A stretch of DNA of 64,000 nucleotides, from the NCBI RefSeq assembly GCF_005144865.1, contig NZ_SWFM01000003.1, forward strand, positions 434,001 to 498,000. The letters are read 5' to 3'. The translations under genes were made by a program, and so were the position numbers. The stretch's first letter is position 1; every line of letters starts with the position of its first letter. Under the pieces are notes generated by a model. That model was not told the origin of the DNA. It saw nothing but the letters and a program-made list of their open reading frames with translations, and searched no databases. This document shows positions 51,951 through 62,086 of the stretch, piece after piece. Source of the DNA: Guptibacillus hwajinpoensis (lineage in GTDB: Bacteria; Bacillota; Bacilli; Bacillales; Guptibacillaceae).

Positions 51951-52139
51951 CTACAACTCAATACGCATGTCATAGTCTTCAAATAGATCGTCAAGCGATG
52001 TAAGAGAACCGTCTTCTTCTACCTGATGTAGAGAAAGAACGCCTTTTACAATCGACATCTCCACGAAACAGCTCCAACAATAGAATTGATTCGCACCAAT
52101 TTTTCCGATATTTTTACTTTTACAATTTGGACATACCAT
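51951..52139 (-). CDS. Small zinc-ribbon protein
   Basis: 62 residues from ATG 52139 (TTAGGAGGCATAGAGAA ahead; an upstream in-frame ATG is not supported). Two CxxC pairs, CPNCKSKN (near residue 3) and CWSC (near residue 20), form a zinc ribbon, and the C-terminus is acidic (LDDLFEDYDM). Function unknown; ribbon plus acidic tail suggests binding to nucleic acid or a basic partner. Starts 25 bp ahead of yrrI on the same strand, so likely co-transcribed. Confidence 0.78.
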   Translation of the reverse strand: MVCPNCKSKNIGKIGANQFYCWSCFVEMSIVKGVLSLHQVEEDGSLTSLDDLFEDYDMRIEL

Positions 52140-52249
52140 TTCTCTATGCCTCCTAATCCAGCATTTTAAAAAGATATACACAATCTTGCCCATTTGAAGA
52201 TGATTCTATACTGATAGCTGATTCAAATGCTTCCTCACTCTAATAAAAA

Positions 52250-52479
52250 GGCTGCATTTTAAAACAGTGTTGCTTTTGCTATAAGAGTAGTTGTTGATTT
52301 CCGCTCCAGAATGCTCGCTTTCCGCGGGGCGGGCGGTGAGCCTCCTCGGCGCGCCTGCGGGGTCTCACCTGTCCCTGTCCCGCTAATCCCGCAGGAGTCG
52401 AGCATCTTCCGCTCCAATCAACTTTGAAGTGTGCGTTTTAATACAAACCCCTTTTTAAAAATAACAATCTTAAAAAGAG
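52250..52479. repeat. Interspersed TIR repeat element, copy 3 (decayed ends)
   Basis: Core matches copies 1 and 2 (GCTCCAGAATGCTCGCTTTC, GTCCCGCTAATCCCGCAGGA, CGAGCATC). The terminal inverted repeats have drifted: the left end reads AAGGCTGCATTTTAAAACAG and the right end lacks the GAGCC. An extra CCTGTCC duplication is present. It sits between the zinc-ribbon gene and recD2; limits are approximate. Confidence 0.8.
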
Positions 52480-52502
52480 TTTTTGGAAAACATCCAATAA
52501 AA

Positions 52503-52529
52503 AAAGCCAGAGGATGTTCCTCTGACTTT
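52503..52529 (-). terminator. Terminator after recD2
   Basis: CAGAGGA / TCCTCTG stem extended by AAAG/CTTT across one mismatch, at the recD2 stop, followed by TTTTTTT on the minus strand. Confidence 0.85.
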
Positions 52530-54799
52530 TAGATCGATTCTTCAATTGTTGTTTGTTCACCAATCATTTCTTGTAACTTCTCCGTTAATCTCGTATTTCT
52601 ATCCTGATCATCTTCCGTTTGAATAGCAAGCTTAATGGCATCTTCTTCGCCGCAGAGAATCAAATAATCTTTACTTCTTGTAACCGCGGTATAAAGAAGG
52701 TTTTTACGTAGCATACGATAATAACCTCTCACTATCGGAAGAACAACAATCGGGAATTCACTCCCCTGTGACTTATGAATGGAACAGCAGTAAGCGTGTG
52801 TTAATTGATTGAAGTCTGGACGATCATAAACAACTTCTTGCCCATCAAACGAGACGACCAGTTGGTCCTGCTTTTCAACATTCTCCTTAGCAAAGAAAAT
52901 AGAAACAATTTCACCCATATCACCGTTATAAACATTTTCTTCAGGATTATTGACGAGTTGAAGTACTTTATCTCCAACTCTGTAAACAAGATCACCATGT
53001 GGAAGTTCCCTTCGCTGTTCAGAAGGAGGATTAAAAAGCTTTTGTAGCTCTTGATTTAAACGATCAACTCCCGCTGAACCTCTATACATTGGTGCAAGTA
53101 CTTGAATATCTCTTGGAGAATACCCTTTTCGGAGAGCATTGCCGCAAACTTGAGACACTACTTCAATGATTTGCGCTTGAGAACAAGGGAAAAACCTTCT
53201 GTCTGGTGTAGGTTTATGAAATTCTTTCGGCAATTCGCCTTCCTTTATTGAATGTGCAAGATCAATAATAGAAGAACCTTCCGCCTGACGATAAATATCC
53301 GTTAACTTGCTTACAGGAACAGCATTCGAATCAATCATATCTTTTAGGACCTGACCAGGCCCAACTGAAGGAAGCTGATCTTCATCACCAACTACAATCA
53401 CTTGAATTTGAGGAGGAAGAGATTTAAAAAGTTGATTGGCTAACCATACATCCACCATTGAAACTTCGTCTACAATGAGTAATCGCCCTTCAATTGGATT
53501 ATTCTCATCGTGTTCAAAACCGGCTTCGCCTTTCCAACCAAGCAATCTATGTATTGTAAAAGCGGGGAGACCGGTCGCTTCACTCATACGCTTAGCTGCT
53601 CTTCCAGTAGGTGCTACGAGTAGAACAGGAAATGGGTTATCTTTCGAATAATCTTTTGGCTCAAGTGAAAGCCCATTTAACTCAGCGTACAATTCAACAA
53701 TTCCCTTTATTACGGTCGTTTTTCCAGTACCTGGTCCTCCGGTAAGAATCATGAACGGCGAAGCAATCGCTTTTTGCACTGCATCTCGTTGCGATGGAGC
53801 ATATTGAATACCTAGTCGCTCTTCAAGTTCACCTAGAGCTCGATAGAATTCTGACTCAGGAAAAGAATCTGCGTACTCCGTTTGAGACATCACTTTATTT
53901 AATCCCGTTACAAGACCTTTTTCAGCATAATAAAGAGAATGCAAGTAAATTCTCTCTCGATCAAGAATCAGCTTATCGGCTTCATAAAGGGAAATAAGTT
54001 CTCTTGAAATATCAGCTTCGTCAAGCTTGTCCCCTAGCAATTCATCAACGGATTTCACAAGTGTATCGTACTCAAGATACACATGTCCTTCCTGAAGTGT
54101 CTGCTCATTCAATGTATGAAGACATGCAGCTCTTATTCTGTCAGGATGCTTACCTTCAATACCAATTGCTTTGCCAAGTTCATCTGCACGTCTGAAACCA
54201 ATACCCTCTACGTCTTGGATCAATTGGTACGGATTTGATTCTACAACTTCTAGTGTTTCTTGTTTATATGCCTTAAAAACTTTCATCGATAGCTTTGGAC
54301 CAAATCCAAGTTCTGTTAGCCGAATCATAATCTGATCTAGCCCCTGGTGTTCCATAAGAGAATCATAGAGACTCTTTGCCTTTTCTTCAGTTAGCTTCGG
54401 AACTTTGCTTAAAATAGAAGGTTCCCTCATGATTTTAGCAATTGCGCGTTCCCCTAAGGTATCGACAATCGCTTCAGCTGTCTTCTCACCGATCCCATGA
54501 AATAGATCACTTGATAAATATTGAACTAGTCCAGGCTTTGATTCTGGAAGCTGCCTTTCAAATGACTCGACAGAATATTGTTTTCCATATCGAGGATGAT
54601 CTGTGAAGCGACCGTAGAATATATACGTTTCATCCTCAAGTAATCTTGGAATCATCCCATTTACGACTACTTCACGTTCATCATACGCCTCATTTGTTTC
54701 GGCAATACGAAGTCTTGCCACCCCATACAAACTCTCTTCATTAAAAAAGATCATTTGAATCGGTCTTCCTTTGATGTATCCTTTTTGCGGCTCAACCAT
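52529..54799 (-). CDS. recD2: RecD2, ATP-dependent 5'-3' DNA helicase
   Basis: RecD2 (YrrC) is an SF1B helicase of bacteria without RecBCD, acting in replication-fork and repair processes. 756 residues: N-terminal OB and HhH region (GIGEKTAEAIVD near residue 103), Walker A GGPGTGKTT near residue 355, Walker B VDEVSMVD near 440, SH3-like insert, and the C-terminal motif VI region YTAVTRSKDYLIL. ATG at 54799 follows TTGGGGAGAAGATCTT. Confidence 0.96.
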   Translation of the reverse strand: MVEPQKGYIKGRPIQMIFFNEESLYGVARLRIAETNEAYDEREVVVNGMIPRLLEDETYIFYGRFTDHPRYGKQYSVESFERQLPESKPGLVQYLSSDLFHGIGEKTAEAIVDTLGERAIAKIMREPSILSKVPKLTEEKAKSLYDSLMEHQGLDQIMIRLTELGFGPKLSMKVFKAYKQETLEVVESNPYQLIQDVEGIGFRRADELGKAIGIEGKHPDRIRAACLHTLNEQTLQEGHVYLEYDTLVKSVDELLGDKLDEADISRELISLYEADKLILDRERIYLHSLYYAEKGLVTGLNKVMSQTEYADSFPESEFYRALGELEERLGIQYAPSQRDAVQKAIASPFMILTGGPGTGKTTVIKGIVELYAELNGLSLEPKDYSKDNPFPVLLVAPTGRAAKRMSEATGLPAFTIHRLLGWKGEAGFEHDENNPIEGRLLIVDEVSMVDVWLANQLFKSLPPQIQVIVVGDEDQLPSVGPGQVLKDMIDSNAVPVSKLTDIYRQAEGSSIIDLAHSIKEGELPKEFHKPTPDRRFFPCSQAQIIEVVSQVCGNALRKGYSPRDIQVLAPMYRGSAGVDRLNQELQKLFNPPSEQRRELPHGDLVYRVGDKVLQLVNNPEENVYNGDMGEIVSIFFAKENVEKQDQLVVSFDGQEVVYDRPDFNQLTHAYCCSIHKSQGSEFPIVVLPIVRGYYRMLRKNLLYTAVTRSKDYLILCGEEDAIKLAIQTEDDQDRNTRLTEKLQEMIGEQTTIEESI

Positions 54800-54826
54800 A
54801 AGATCTTCTCCCCAATAACTTAGAAT

Positions 54827-55495
54827 TTAATTGTTATTGTTCATCGCTTGTTCCATTTGCTTCTTGCCGTTACCTGCTAGGAGGTGATCTGGTTGAATAG
54901 CAAGTGCTTTGTCAAAGCAACTTATCGCTTTTGTTATATCTTCTTGATAAGCGTGGCTTACACCAAGATTAAACCATGCATCTGCATGTTCTGGGTCTTC
55001 CTCCACAACTCTCTCAAATTGTGGCAATGCCACTTCGACTGCTCCTTCTTGAGCAAGACAAAGCGCATACTGAAATCTTGCTTCTGTATCAGCCTCATTG
55101 AGTTCAACTGCACGCTGGAAAAACGGAAGGGCTAGACGCATCGCATCTTGCATAACAAAGCACTGTCCAATCATAAAGTGAACATCACTTTGATCAAGTC
55201 CCTGTTGTATAGCATTCTGGTACATATCTGCCGCGTCTTTGTATTGTTCAAGCTCAAAGAAAGCATTTCCGGCACCATAATAAGCCGTTCCTTGAGTTTC
55301 ATCAAGATCAATCGCTTTCTCGAAATAAGCAACTGCCTGCTTAATTTCTCCAGCCTGTGCAAGTAGATTTCCAATATTCGTATAAGCAATTGGATCTTTG
55401 GGATTCTCTTCAATTGCTTCATAAAGAAGCGTAACCGCTTTTTCAAGCTCTCCATTATTCATCGCTTCTATTGCTTGTTCATTTTTATTACTCAT
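54827..55495 (-). CDS. yrrB: TPR-repeat protein YrrB
   Basis: 222 residues made of about six tetratricopeptide repeats (for example AYTNIGNLLAQAGEIKQAV, AYYGAGNAFFELEQYKDAA, AWFNLGVSHAYQEDITKAI). No signal or membrane segment, so a cytosolic scaffold. B. subtilis YrrB has a known TPR structure; partners are unproven. ATG at 55495 follows AAGGAGTTTTTATA. Lies between mnmA and recD2. Confidence 0.92.
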   Translation of the reverse strand: MSNKNEQAIEAMNNGELEKAVTLLYEAIEENPKDPIAYTNIGNLLAQAGEIKQAVAYFEKAIDLDETQGTAYYGAGNAFFELEQYKDAADMYQNAIQQGLDQSDVHFMIGQCFVMQDAMRLALPFFQRAVELNEADTEARFQYALCLAQEGAVEVALPQFERVVEEDPEHADAWFNLGVSHAYQEDITKAISCFDKALAIQPDHLLAGNGKKQMEQAMNNNN

Positions 55496-55566
55496 TATAA
55501 AAACTCCTTATTTCTTTAGCTTAATCTCTAGTTTAGCATAACTTGGCGACAGTTTCCCCACCTCAA

Positions 55567-55598
55567 AAAACAGCCTCATTTCAAATTGAAATGAGGCT
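55567..55598 (-). terminator. Terminator after mnmA
   Basis: GCCTCATTTCAA and its exact inverse form a perfect stem, followed by GTTTTTT on the minus strand. Confidence 0.9.
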
Positions 55599-55603
55599 TG
55601 TTG

Positions 55604-56734
<1,131 letters not shown>

Positions 56735-56763
56735 TCATTAACACAAATTGTGTCCTGACTATT

Positions 56764-57906
56764 TTATAACTTCTTTAACCGATTGACAATCTTAACGACT
56801 TCCTCTGCCGCCTGTGTCGCATCTTCTTCTGTATTGCCATATCCAAAACTAAATCGAATGGCTGTTTGTGTACGCTCATTATCTCCGTACATGGCTTTTA
56901 ATACATGTGACGGCTCATGAGATCCTGCAGTACACGCTGAGCCACTTGATACAGCAATACCTGCTAAGTCTAAGTTCATCAACATCGGTTCCACTTTCGC
57001 ATCAGGAAAGCTTACATTGAGAACATGAGGTAACACATTATTTTGGTCACCATTTAAATAATATTGAATTGATTCTCTCTTAAAGATCTCGGTCATTGTT
57101 TCTTTCATTTTATGATAAAGTCTAACTTTCTCTTCTCGATCCGAATACATAAGCTTAACAGCTGTCTCCATGCCAACAATACCTGCAACATTTTCAGTTC
57201 CAGCCCGACGCTTACGCTCCTGCTCCCCACCTTGAGAAGACGGCACAAGCTTTGTTCCATCTTTCACATATAAAAAACCAACGCCTTTAGGGCCGTTTAT
57301 TTTATGTGCAGAAACAGATAGTAAATCCACACCGAGCTTGCTTACATCAAGATCGATTAGGCCATATGCTTGAACGGCATCTGTATGAAAGAGAATGTCA
57401 TGTTCTTTAGTAATCTGAGCAATCTCTGTAATCGGCTGAATCGTTCCAACTTCGTTATTACCGTACATAATTGTAATTAACGTAGTTTCTTGGCGAATAG
57501 CTCCTTTAAGGTCCTCAATAGAAATTCTTCCACTCTCATTCACTTGTAAATAGGTAACTTCAAAGCCTTCCGCTTCAAGACTCTTACAAGCGTTAAGTGC
57601 TGCGTGATGCTCAACGGCTGTTGTAATAATGTGCTTCCCTTTTTCAACATTCGCTTTTGCAGCTCCAATAATGGCGAGATTGTCAGCTTCTGTTCCTCCA
57701 CTTGTGAAAACAATTTCATTAGGAACAGCTCTTATACTTTTTGCTATGCTGCTTCTTGCTTCATCAAGTGCATGTCTAGTTTTACGCCCAAATTGATGAA
57801 TACTTGAAGGATTACCAAAATCATTCTGTAACGAAGCCACCATTGCTTCAATTACTTGAGGATGAACGGGCGAGGTTGCAGCGTGATCCATATATATTGC
57901 CTTCAT
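56764..57906 (-). CDS. yrvO: Cysteine desulfurase (YrvO/IscS type)
   Basis: 380 residues, class V aminotransferase fold. MDHAATSPVHPQVIEAM at the N-terminus, PLP lysine in SVSAHKINGPKGVGFLY near residue 200, and the persulfide Cys in SSGSACTAGSHEPSHVL near residue 325. Paired with mnmA it supplies sulfur for tRNA thiolation, as shown for YrvO in B. subtilis. ATG at 57906 follows AAGAGGTGAAGAGTA. Confidence 0.95.
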   Translation of the reverse strand: MKAIYMDHAATSPVHPQVIEAMVASLQNDFGNPSSIHQFGRKTRHALDEARSSIAKSIRAVPNEIVFTSGGTEADNLAIIGAAKANVEKGKHIITTAVEHHAALNACKSLEAEGFEVTYLQVNESGRISIEDLKGAIRQETTLITIMYGNNEVGTIQPITEIAQITKEHDILFHTDAVQAYGLIDLDVSKLGVDLLSVSAHKINGPKGVGFLYVKDGTKLVPSSQGGEQERKRRAGTENVAGIVGMETAVKLMYSDREEKVRLYHKMKETMTEIFKRESIQYYLNGDQNNVLPHVLNVSFPDAKVEPMLMNLDLAGIAVSSGSACTAGSHEPSHVLKAMYGDNERTQTAIRFSFGYGNTEEDATQAAEEVVKIVNRLKKL

Positions 57907-57945
57907 TACTCTTCACCTCTTAACACCAGCAACACGCTGGTTATA

Positions 57946-58365
57946 CTAAATATAGAACATGTAGCTGTCTTGCTCTCCTTCACCTTCATATGTTGCAAGG
58001 TCTTCAAGGGTAGTGGAGTCCAGTACATCCTTAACTGCATCTCTAATTTTCAACCAGAGATCACGCTTCGCAGGTTCTTCATCATCCATTACTTCAACTG
58101 GACTAATCGGTCCTTCAAGAACACGAATAATATCTCCGGCTGTAATTGTGCTTGCATCCTGCGCAAGGATATAGCCACCATAAGCACCACGCACGCTCTT
58201 TACAAGACCTGCGTTTCGAAGTGGTGCAACAAGTTGCTCAAGATAATGCTCAGATAAATCTTTACTTCTTGCAATGGATTTAAGCGAAATAGGACCTTCA
58301 CCGTGCTTTTTTGCTAACTCCATCATAATGGTTAATCCGTATCTTCCTTTTGTCGATATCTTCAT
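57946..58365 (-). CDS. cymR: CymR, Rrf2-family repressor of cysteine metabolism
   Basis: 139 residues from ATG 58365 (AGAGGTGGAAGAA ahead; an ATG three codons upstream is within that site). MKISTKGRYGLTIMMELAK, winged-helix recognition DLSEHYLEQLVAPLRNAG, and RGAYGGYIL. No Fe-S cysteines, as in CymR, which senses O-acetylserine through CysK. Likely regulator of the mccA-mccB operon at 36-40 kb. The upstream gene ends 68 bp inside cymR. Confidence 0.94.
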   Translation of the reverse strand: MKISTKGRYGLTIMMELAKKHGEGPISLKSIARSKDLSEHYLEQLVAPLRNAGLVKSVRGAYGGYILAQDASTITAGDIIRVLEGPISPVEVMDDEEPAKRDLWLKIRDAVKDVLDSTTLEDLATYEGEGEQDSYMFYI

Positions 58366-59002
58366 TTCTTCCACCTCTTTCTATCAATCGAGCCACAAGC
58401 ATCTTGCATTGAGGCAATGAATAGCCAACAATCGGTCCAATCGTCACACAAAATAAGAGTGTTCCAATATTAACAGGACCCTTCAATAACCAGCCAAGAG
58501 TAAGCACAACCATTTCCATCGAAAGCCTGATATGCTGTACTTTCCAACCTATTCGCTTAGTTAAAACGAGCATAAGGCTATCTCGTGGACCAGCTCCTCT
58601 ATCTGCTGCAATATACAATCCAATTCCATACCCCATAATGAGAATACCACTTATCAGCATGATTAGTTTTCCAATTAATTGATCTGGTGTTTTAAGAATT
58701 GGAAGCCATAGATATAAATCAATGAATAAACCAACCAGTAACATGTTAAGAAAAGCACCGGGTTTCGGCCAGGAGCGCTCTAGTAAAGACGTCGAACCAA
58801 TGATGACAAAACCAATGATAATCGACCATGTCCCAATTGTTAATCCAAACTGTTGGTAAAGGCCAATGTGAAAAACATCCCACGGTGCACTTCCAATTTC
58901 TGCACGAATCATGAGTGCTATTCCAAAAGCCATCACAAGAAGACCAACTGTAAAAACAACCCAGCTCATCCAGAACCTCGACGCTTTGTTTCCTGGTTTC
59001 AT
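58298..59002 (-). CDS. YczE/YitT-like integral membrane protein
   Basis: 234 residues from ATG 59002 (AGAGGGATAAA ahead). Five membrane helices, with EIGSAPWDVFHIGLYQQFG near residue 35 and the repeat-like DRGAGPRDSLMLVLTKRIG near 133, the signature of the YczE/YyaS/YitT family, which has an internal duplication. Transport substrate unknown. The last 23 residues, rich in Arg, Lys, Asp and Asn, are encoded in another frame of cymR and are probably a readthrough extension after loss of the original stop. Confidence 0.85.
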   Translation of the reverse strand: MKPGNKASRFWMSWVVFTVGLLVMAFGIALMIRAEIGSAPWDVFHIGLYQQFGLTIGTWSIIIGFVIIGSTSLLERSWPKPGAFLNMLLVGLFIDLYLWLPILKTPDQLIGKLIMLISGILIMGYGIGLYIAADRGAGPRDSLMLVLTKRIGWKVQHIRLSMEMVVLTLGWLLKGPVNIGTLLFCVTIGPIVGYSLPQCKMLVARLIERGGRNEDIDKRKIRINHYDGVSKKAR

Positions 59003-59148
59003 TTTATCCCTCTTTACTCGATCTTAACTCATTTATTCGCCATTGATTCTGTTAGTAAACCTTCGCTATTATAGCATGAACCGGTTTTTCTTGCATTTCC
59101 AAAAGACGTATAGTATGTTTCAACTATCTATGAAAGGACGGGTGTTTG

Positions 59149-60492
59149 ATGGATTTATTTGATTATTCTCCTGACAAGAACAACACTTCTTCTGGACCGC
59201 TTGCAAGTAGAATGCGCCCCAGGTCCATAGAAGAATTTATCGGACAAGATCATATAATCGGTGACGGAAAATTGTTACGAAGAGCGATTCAAGCAGATCA
59301 GCTAACACCGATGATTTTTTTTGGTCCTCCTGGGACAGGTAAAACAACACTCGCTCGCATCATCGCAAACACGACATCCGCTCATTTCGAGCAATTAAAT
59401 GCTGTTACTTCAGGTGTAGCTGATATTAGAAGACTAACATCAGAAGCAAAAGATAGATTAAAGATGGATGATAGAAGAACAGTGCTATTCATTGATGAGA
59501 TTCACCGTTTTAATAAATCACAACAGGATGCCCTCCTGCCATTTGTCGAAGACGGAACGATCGTTCTAATCGGCGCTACAACAGAGAGCCCGATGTTCGA
59601 AATTAATCCCGCCCTTCTATCTCGTTCAAGATTATTTCGATTTGAACATCTTAATGAAACCACGATAAAAGATATTTTGCATCAAGCCATCCATGATCAA
59701 GACCGTGGATTCGGTAGATATGATATTGAGATTCTAGATTCAGCGATCGAACACCTCATTGATGTATCTAATGGAGACGCTCGAACTGCGCTAAATGCAC
59801 TTGAACTTGCCGTATTAACGACGACCCCAGATGAGAGTGGGAAGCTCGTTATCACGCTTGCTATTGCAGAAGAATCAATTCAACAGCGGGTATTACAATA
59901 TGACAAAGATAGTGACAACCACTATGATACTGTCTCAGCTTTTATTAAAAGTATACGAGGATCTGATGCAGACGCTACATTATACTGGCTCGCAAAAATG
60001 ATTTATGCAGGTGAGGATCCGCGTTTTATCGCAAGAAGATTATACGTTCACGCTGCTGAGGATATTGGGCTAGCTGATCCAAATGCACTTCTTGTAGCAC
60101 ATGCGGCAAGCTACGCTGTTGAGTTCATTGGTATGCCTGAAGCTAGAATTCCACTTGCAGAAGCAGCACTATATCTAGCCACTGCTCCAAAAAGCAATGC
60201 TGTAATTAAAGGAATTGACTCAGCCCTTGAAGCAGTGAAAAAAGAGAAAAGCGGCACAGTTCCAGTTCATTTAAGAGATTCTCACTACAAAGGAGCATCC
60301 GAACTTGGACACGGAATAGATTATAAATATCCTCATAGTTTCCCTGGAGGTTATGTGCCACAACAATATCTCCCTGACCACATGACTCGTAAAACGTTCT
60401 ATAAACCTACTGACCGCGGCCATGAACGTACTGTTCAAAAACGACTGGATTACTTCGCAGAACGTATTAAATCTGATAACAAGAAAGCTTAA
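59149..60492 (+). CDS. rarA: RarA, replication-associated AAA+ ATPase (MgsA)
   Basis: RarA acts at stalled forks and belongs to the clamp-loader ATPases. 447 residues from ATG 59149; a TTG just before it is also possible. N-terminal [12 protein letters not shown], then [15 protein letters not shown], Walker [14 protein letters not shown] near residue 60, Walker [16 protein letters not shown] near 110, sensor LIGATTESP, and the C-terminal tetramerisation domain with [21 protein letters not shown] sequence. Divergent from the cymR cluster, as yrvN is in B. subtilis. Confidence 0.96.
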   Translation: MDLFDYSPDKNNTSSGPLASRMRPRSIEEFIGQDHIIGDGKLLRRAIQADQLTPMIFFGPPGTGKTTLARIIANTTSAHFEQLNAVTSGVADIRRLTSEAKDRLKMDDRRTVLFIDEIHRFNKSQQDALLPFVEDGTIVLIGATTESPMFEINPALLSRSRLFRFEHLNETTIKDILHQAIHDQDRGFGRYDIEILDSAIEHLIDVSNGDARTALNALELAVLTTTPDESGKLVITLAIAEESIQQRVLQYDKDSDNHYDTVSAFIKSIRGSDADATLYWLAKMIYAGEDPRFIARRLYVHAAEDIGLADPNALLVAHAASYAVEFIGMPEARIPLAEAALYLATAPKSNAVIKGIDSALEAVKKEKSGTVPVHLRDSHYKGASELGHGIDYKYPHSFPGGYVPQQYLPDHMTRKTFYKPTDRGHERTVQKRLDYFAERIKSDNKKA

Positions 60493-60520
60493 CAGCAGTG
60501 CATGAGCACTGCTGTTTTTC
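60491..60520 (+). terminator. Terminator after rarA
   Basis: 11 bp stem AACAGCAGTGC / GCACTGCTGTT with loop ATGA at the rarA stop codon, followed by TTTC. Confidence 0.85.
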
Positions 60521-60638
60521 TTTGTATTCTTACAATCTATCTCATTTTCACAAGACTTCTGTATAAATTCTTTCATACTGGCAAAGCTATGATTACTTTC
60601 AAAACGCTATGAAATGAAGATAAAGGAGCTGAATGTAA

Positions 60639-61307
60639 ATGAAAGTAAGACAAGATGCGTGGTCTCATGAAGATGATTTAATGCTTGCCGAAACAGTGCT
60701 GCGGCATGTTAGAGAAGGTAGTACACAATTAAAAGCTTTTGATGAAGTTGGTGATCGACTCAGCCGCACGTCAGCAGCAGTAGGCTTCCGCTGGAATGCG
60801 ATTGTACGTGAACGTTATGAACAAGCTTTGAAGCTAGCTAAAAAGCAAAGAAAAGAAATGAAACGTGCAGAAATCAGACAGCCAACATATACAGAAAAAG
60901 AAGTACGCCCTTCTATGATGAAAAGTGAACAAACACTCTCTCAGACAATGATTGAAACACCTGTCAAACAAACTGAGCAAGTTGTAACCCAAAAGCAAAT
61001 GACAATGAGAGATGTTATTTCTTACTTATCAAATCTCGAGCAATCCGCATCTGGAACAAGCAGACTGAGGACAAATCTCGAGAAACTAGAATTGGAGAAT
61101 CAACACCTAACAGAAGAAAACACTCTTCTCCACCAAAGAATCAAAACACTAGAAAACGAACAACAGGTCATGAAAGAGGATTATCAATCTCTCATCCAAA
61201 TCATGGACCGAGCAAGAAGAATGGTAGTCCTAAACGACAACGAAGATCACAACGTACCCGGCTTTAAAATGGACAAGAACGGGAATTTAGAAAAACTTGC
61301 GAGATAA
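60639..61307 (+). CDS. rsfA: RsfA-family prespore transcription regulator
   Basis: 222 residues. The N-terminus is a Myb/SANT-like DNA-binding domain (RQDAWSHEDDLMLAETVLRHV and AVGFRWNAIVRERY), and residues about 125-200 form a coiled coil (LEKLELENQHLTEENTLL). This matches RsfA and its paralog YlbO, forespore regulators of the sigma-F regulon in B. subtilis; I cannot tell which paralog it is. ATG at 60639 follows AAAGGAGCTGAATGTAA. Its stop codon abuts the structured repeat array. Confidence 0.85.
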   Translation: MKVRQDAWSHEDDLMLAETVLRHVREGSTQLKAFDEVGDRLSRTSAAVGFRWNAIVRERYEQALKLAKKQRKEMKRAEIRQPTYTEKEVRPSMMKSEQTLSQTMIETPVKQTEQVVTQKQMTMRDVISYLSNLEQSASGTSRLRTNLEKLELENQHLTEENTLLHQRIKTLENEQQVMKEDYQSLIQIMDRARRMVVLNDNEDHNVPGFKMDKNGNLEKLAR

Positions 61308-61740
61308 CGAAAGGCGGAAGTGGGCGTTTAGACACGGCAGGCACTGGAGCCCTATAATTTGAACACGTTCTTTGTGTTCGAGTTATAGGGTGAAGTGACC
61401 GAGTGTCTGCCCACTGCAGCTGGATCTCACGAAAGGCGGAGACGAGCGTTTAGAAACGAAGATATTGGAACTCTTGAATTGGAACACGCTTTTTGTGTTC
61501 CGATGAAAGAGTGAAATATCGGAGTTTCTGCGAGTCGTAGCTGGATCTCACGAAAGGCGGAAGTGGGCGTTTAGACACGGCAGGCACTGGAGCCCTATAT
61601 TTTGAACACGTTCTTTGTGTTCGAGTTATAGGGTGAAGTGCCAGAGGGTCTGGCCACGCAGCTAGACACGAAAAGCGGAGACGAGCGTTTAGAAACTGAA
61701 ATACTAAAACTCTTAGATGAGAACACACTATCGACAAAAC
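61308..61740 (+). repeat. Tandem array of about 120 bp structured repeats, alternating types A-B-A-B'
   Basis: Units begin with CGAAAGGCGG (or CGAAAAGCGG) at 61308, 61430, 61551 and 61669 (spacing 122, 121, 118). Types A (61308, 61551) and B (61430) each fold into one long hairpin with five helices; the last unit is a decayed B copy. Helix P2 is AGACAC/GTGTCT in A but AGAAAC/GTTTCT in B. P4 is CCCTATA/TATAGGG in A but ACTCTT/AAGAGT in B. P5 is GAACAC/GTGTTC in both. A GTTT bulge and a GGA/GA internal loop are constant. Not a coding region. Confidence 0.85.
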
Positions 61741-61757
61741 AATTTCTCATACAAAAA

Positions 61758-61786
61758 AAAGCATCAGTTCATTGAACTGATGCTTT
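61758..61786. terminator. Bidirectional terminator between the repeat array and 6S RNA
   Basis: AAAGCATCAGTTC / GAACTGATGCTTT stem with a short loop, with an A-tract before it and TTTG after it. Confidence 0.85.
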
Positions 61787-61798
61787 GTTATTTGTCAT

Positions 61799-62002
61799 AA
61801 AAAAAGAAGAGCCCCAACTGTGCCGTCCTTTCCATAATCGTTGAACCTGCATTGGCAGGTGGGTGCCCTATTCCATCCTTCGTACGTCCTCAGCTACCGA
61901 GGCATGTACTCTGGACGGAAAGGATCAGGCTCCCGTTGTAAAAGTGTTGGCTCAAATTATTATGGAAGTAAACGTACACTTCAGGACTCTTCGTTAACTT
62001 GT
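61799..62002 (-). ncRNA. ssrS: 6S RNA (6S-1/BsrA type)
   Basis: 6S RNA mimics an open promoter and sequesters sigma-A RNA polymerase. This is the classical locus, between rsfA/yrvM-side genes and aspS. The RNA has a closing stem GAAGAGTCC (61984-61992) with GGGCTCTTC (61806-61814), a long imperfect rod with the arms CCTTTCCGTCC / GGACGG-type, and ends in TTTTTTTAT. The length of about 200 nt is as expected. Ends are inferred from the promoter and T-run. Confidence 0.9.
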
Positions 62003-62008
62003 AATTGA

Positions 62009-62037
62009 ATTATAGCAGACCTTCAAAACGATTTCAA
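62009..62037 (-). promoter_or_regulatory. Sigma-A promoter of 6S RNA
   Basis: TTGAAA (62032-62037), 17 bp spacer and a perfect TATAAT (62009-62014) on the minus strand, placing the start about seven bases downstream near 62002. Confidence 0.85.
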
Positions 62038-62086
62038 CGCTCGCGTTTTAGGTCCTTTTTATTATTTTACCATTTGCTTGAACACT

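Noticed and set aside
61308..61740. CRISPR-like array of repeats
   Set aside because: Units are 118-122 bp, with no short constant repeat plus unique spacers, and the units are internally self-complementary. No cas genes nearby.
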